A stretch of 14,179 nucleotides of DNA from an uncultured Acidimicrobiaceae bacterium (lineage in GTDB: Bacteria > Actinomycetota > Acidimicrobiia > Acidimicrobiales > Ilumatobacteraceae), in contig CAIZMV010000385.1 of NCBI GenBank assembly GCA_903934195.1, positions 1-14,179 of the forward strand. Reading direction: 5' to 3'. Positions 13,475 through 14,179 of this stretch are shown in pieces. The notes below the pieces were generated by a model, which saw only the letters and a program-made list of their open reading frames with translations, made no database searches and was not told the origin of the DNA. The position numbers and the translations under genes were made by a program. How positions within the stretch are numbered: position 1 is the first letter of the stretch; every line of letters begins with the position of its first letter.

Positions 13475-14179
13475 ATGGCAGTACGACTAGACCCAGCAGA
13501 CGAATACATGCATGAACTCGGCCCAGAGTCGAACTTCAACGAAAGCATGTACATAAATTGTTTCGACCCAACAACTCAAGTGGGCGGATGGTTCCGCATG
13601 GGCAACCGTGCGAACGAGGGATACGCAGAAATGACCATCTGCATCTACTTGCCGAATGGTCGGGTCGGTTTCATGTTCAAGCGTCCAAACATTGAGAACA
13701 ACGACGCACTTGATGCTGGCGGTCTTACATGGACCATGGTCAAGCCATTTGAAGAACTACGTATTGACTATGTCGGCAAAGTTGTTGTGCTTGATAACCC
13801 ACATGACATGGCAGACCCGAAGAAAGCATTTGCTAACAACCCGTTTGCAGAGTGCGAAGCACACATCACGTTCACCGGTCAGGGAAAGCCAAGCATGTTT
13901 GGCGGCGAGCCAGATGTGCCACACGAAGCTCCAGGCGAAGAGTTTGCAAAAGGCCACTACGAACAACTTGTTACAGCAACAGGTTCCATTCGCGTTGGTG
14001 ATGAAGAATTCGCAATCAATGGTTTCGGATTACGCGACCATTCATGGGGTCCACGTTTCTGGCAAGCACCGTGGTACTACCGCTGGCTCACTGCAAACTT
14101 CGGAGAAAACCTTGGCTTCATGGCAAGCCGTGTTGCCAAAAGAGACTCTGCGGGTTCACGCGGCGGGTTTGTGTGGGAC
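13475..14179 (+). CDS. Protein of unknown function with DHSWGPR motif, 3' end beyond window
   Basis: An open frame of 235 codons runs from ATG at 13475 to the window end without a stop, so only the N-terminal part is seen. It reads as a soluble, beta-rich protein with conserved-looking stretches FNESMYINCFD (21-31), GNRANEGYAEM (43-53), FMFKRP (66-71), MFGGEP and especially GLRDHSWGPRFWQ at about 184-196. I recall such a motif from actinobacterial proteins of unknown function with a lipocalin or carotenoid-hydratase-like fold (DUF7064/7065 type), but that assignment is from memory and untested. No signal peptide or membrane segment is present. It follows the SDR gene by 34 bp with its own promoter-like hexamer. 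A lipid or isoprenoid ligand is a guess from fold and neighbours. Confidence 0.85.
   Translation, partial: MAVRLDPADEYMHELGPESNFNESMYINCFDPTTQVGGWFRMGNRANEGYAEMTICIYLPNGRVGFMFKRPNIENNDALDAGGLTWTMVKPFEELRIDYVGKVVVLDNPHDMADPKKAFANNPFAECEAHITFTGQGKPSMFGGEPDVPHEAPGEEFAKGHYEQLVTATGSIRVGDEEFAINGFGLRDHSWGPRFWQAPWYYRWLTANFGENLGFMASRVAKRDSAGSRGGFVWD

Overview
The window looks like chromosomal DNA of an actinomycete. GC content appears moderate (about half, judged by eye). Genes are tightly packed with ATGA or GTGA overlaps, and first genes of transcription units mostly lack Shine-Dalgarno sites but carry a TANNNT hexamer 6-7 nt before the start codon, the pattern of leaderless actinobacterial promoters. 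Gene content (actinobacterial-type acyl-CoA dehydrogenases, an MFE-2-like dehydrogenase, P450, WS/DGAT, a DHSWGPR-motif protein of unknown function) would suit an Acidimicrobiia-like lipid-degrading actinobacterium; that placement is inference. No rRNA, tRNA, CRISPR, IS element or phage gene was seen.

Left part (1-2236, + strand): an alpha/beta hydrolase is translationally coupled to a peptidase S51 / class I amidotransferase-like protein whose C-terminus resembles the C-terminal domain of cysteinyl-tRNA synthetase. It converges, with only 2 bp between stop codons, on a minus-strand zinc-type ABC uptake operon (znuA-znuC-znuB, 4970 down to 2239).

Middle part (5012-10872): a divergent lipid-catabolism locus. 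To the left run an acyl-CoA dehydrogenase and a cytochrome P450; to the right run an MFE-2-like (3R)-hydroxyacyl-CoA/17beta-hydroxysteroid dehydrogenase-type SDR, a second acyl-CoA dehydrogenase, a second alpha/beta hydrolase and a PAP2 phosphatase, chained by 4-bp start/stop overlaps. The gap between the two arms is 38 bp as annotated and contains a perfect 10-bp palindrome between two outward-facing -10-like hexamers. Together these enzymes could oxidise a branched or sterol/isoprenoid side chain: P450 hydroxylation, acyl-CoA dehydrogenation, then hydroxyacyl-CoA oxidation. Thiolase, enoyl hydratase and CoA ligase are not in the window.

Right part (10885-14179): a WS/DGAT acyltransferase follows the PAP2 gene closely, so the last two steps of triacylglycerol synthesis (phosphatidate to diacylglycerol to TAG) may lie together. 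A 56-residue minus-strand gene with a strong Shine-Dalgarno overlaps the WS/DGAT 3' end, next to a strong hairpin. Then come a classical SDR and a protein of unknown function, cut by the window end, each with its own leaderless-type promoter.
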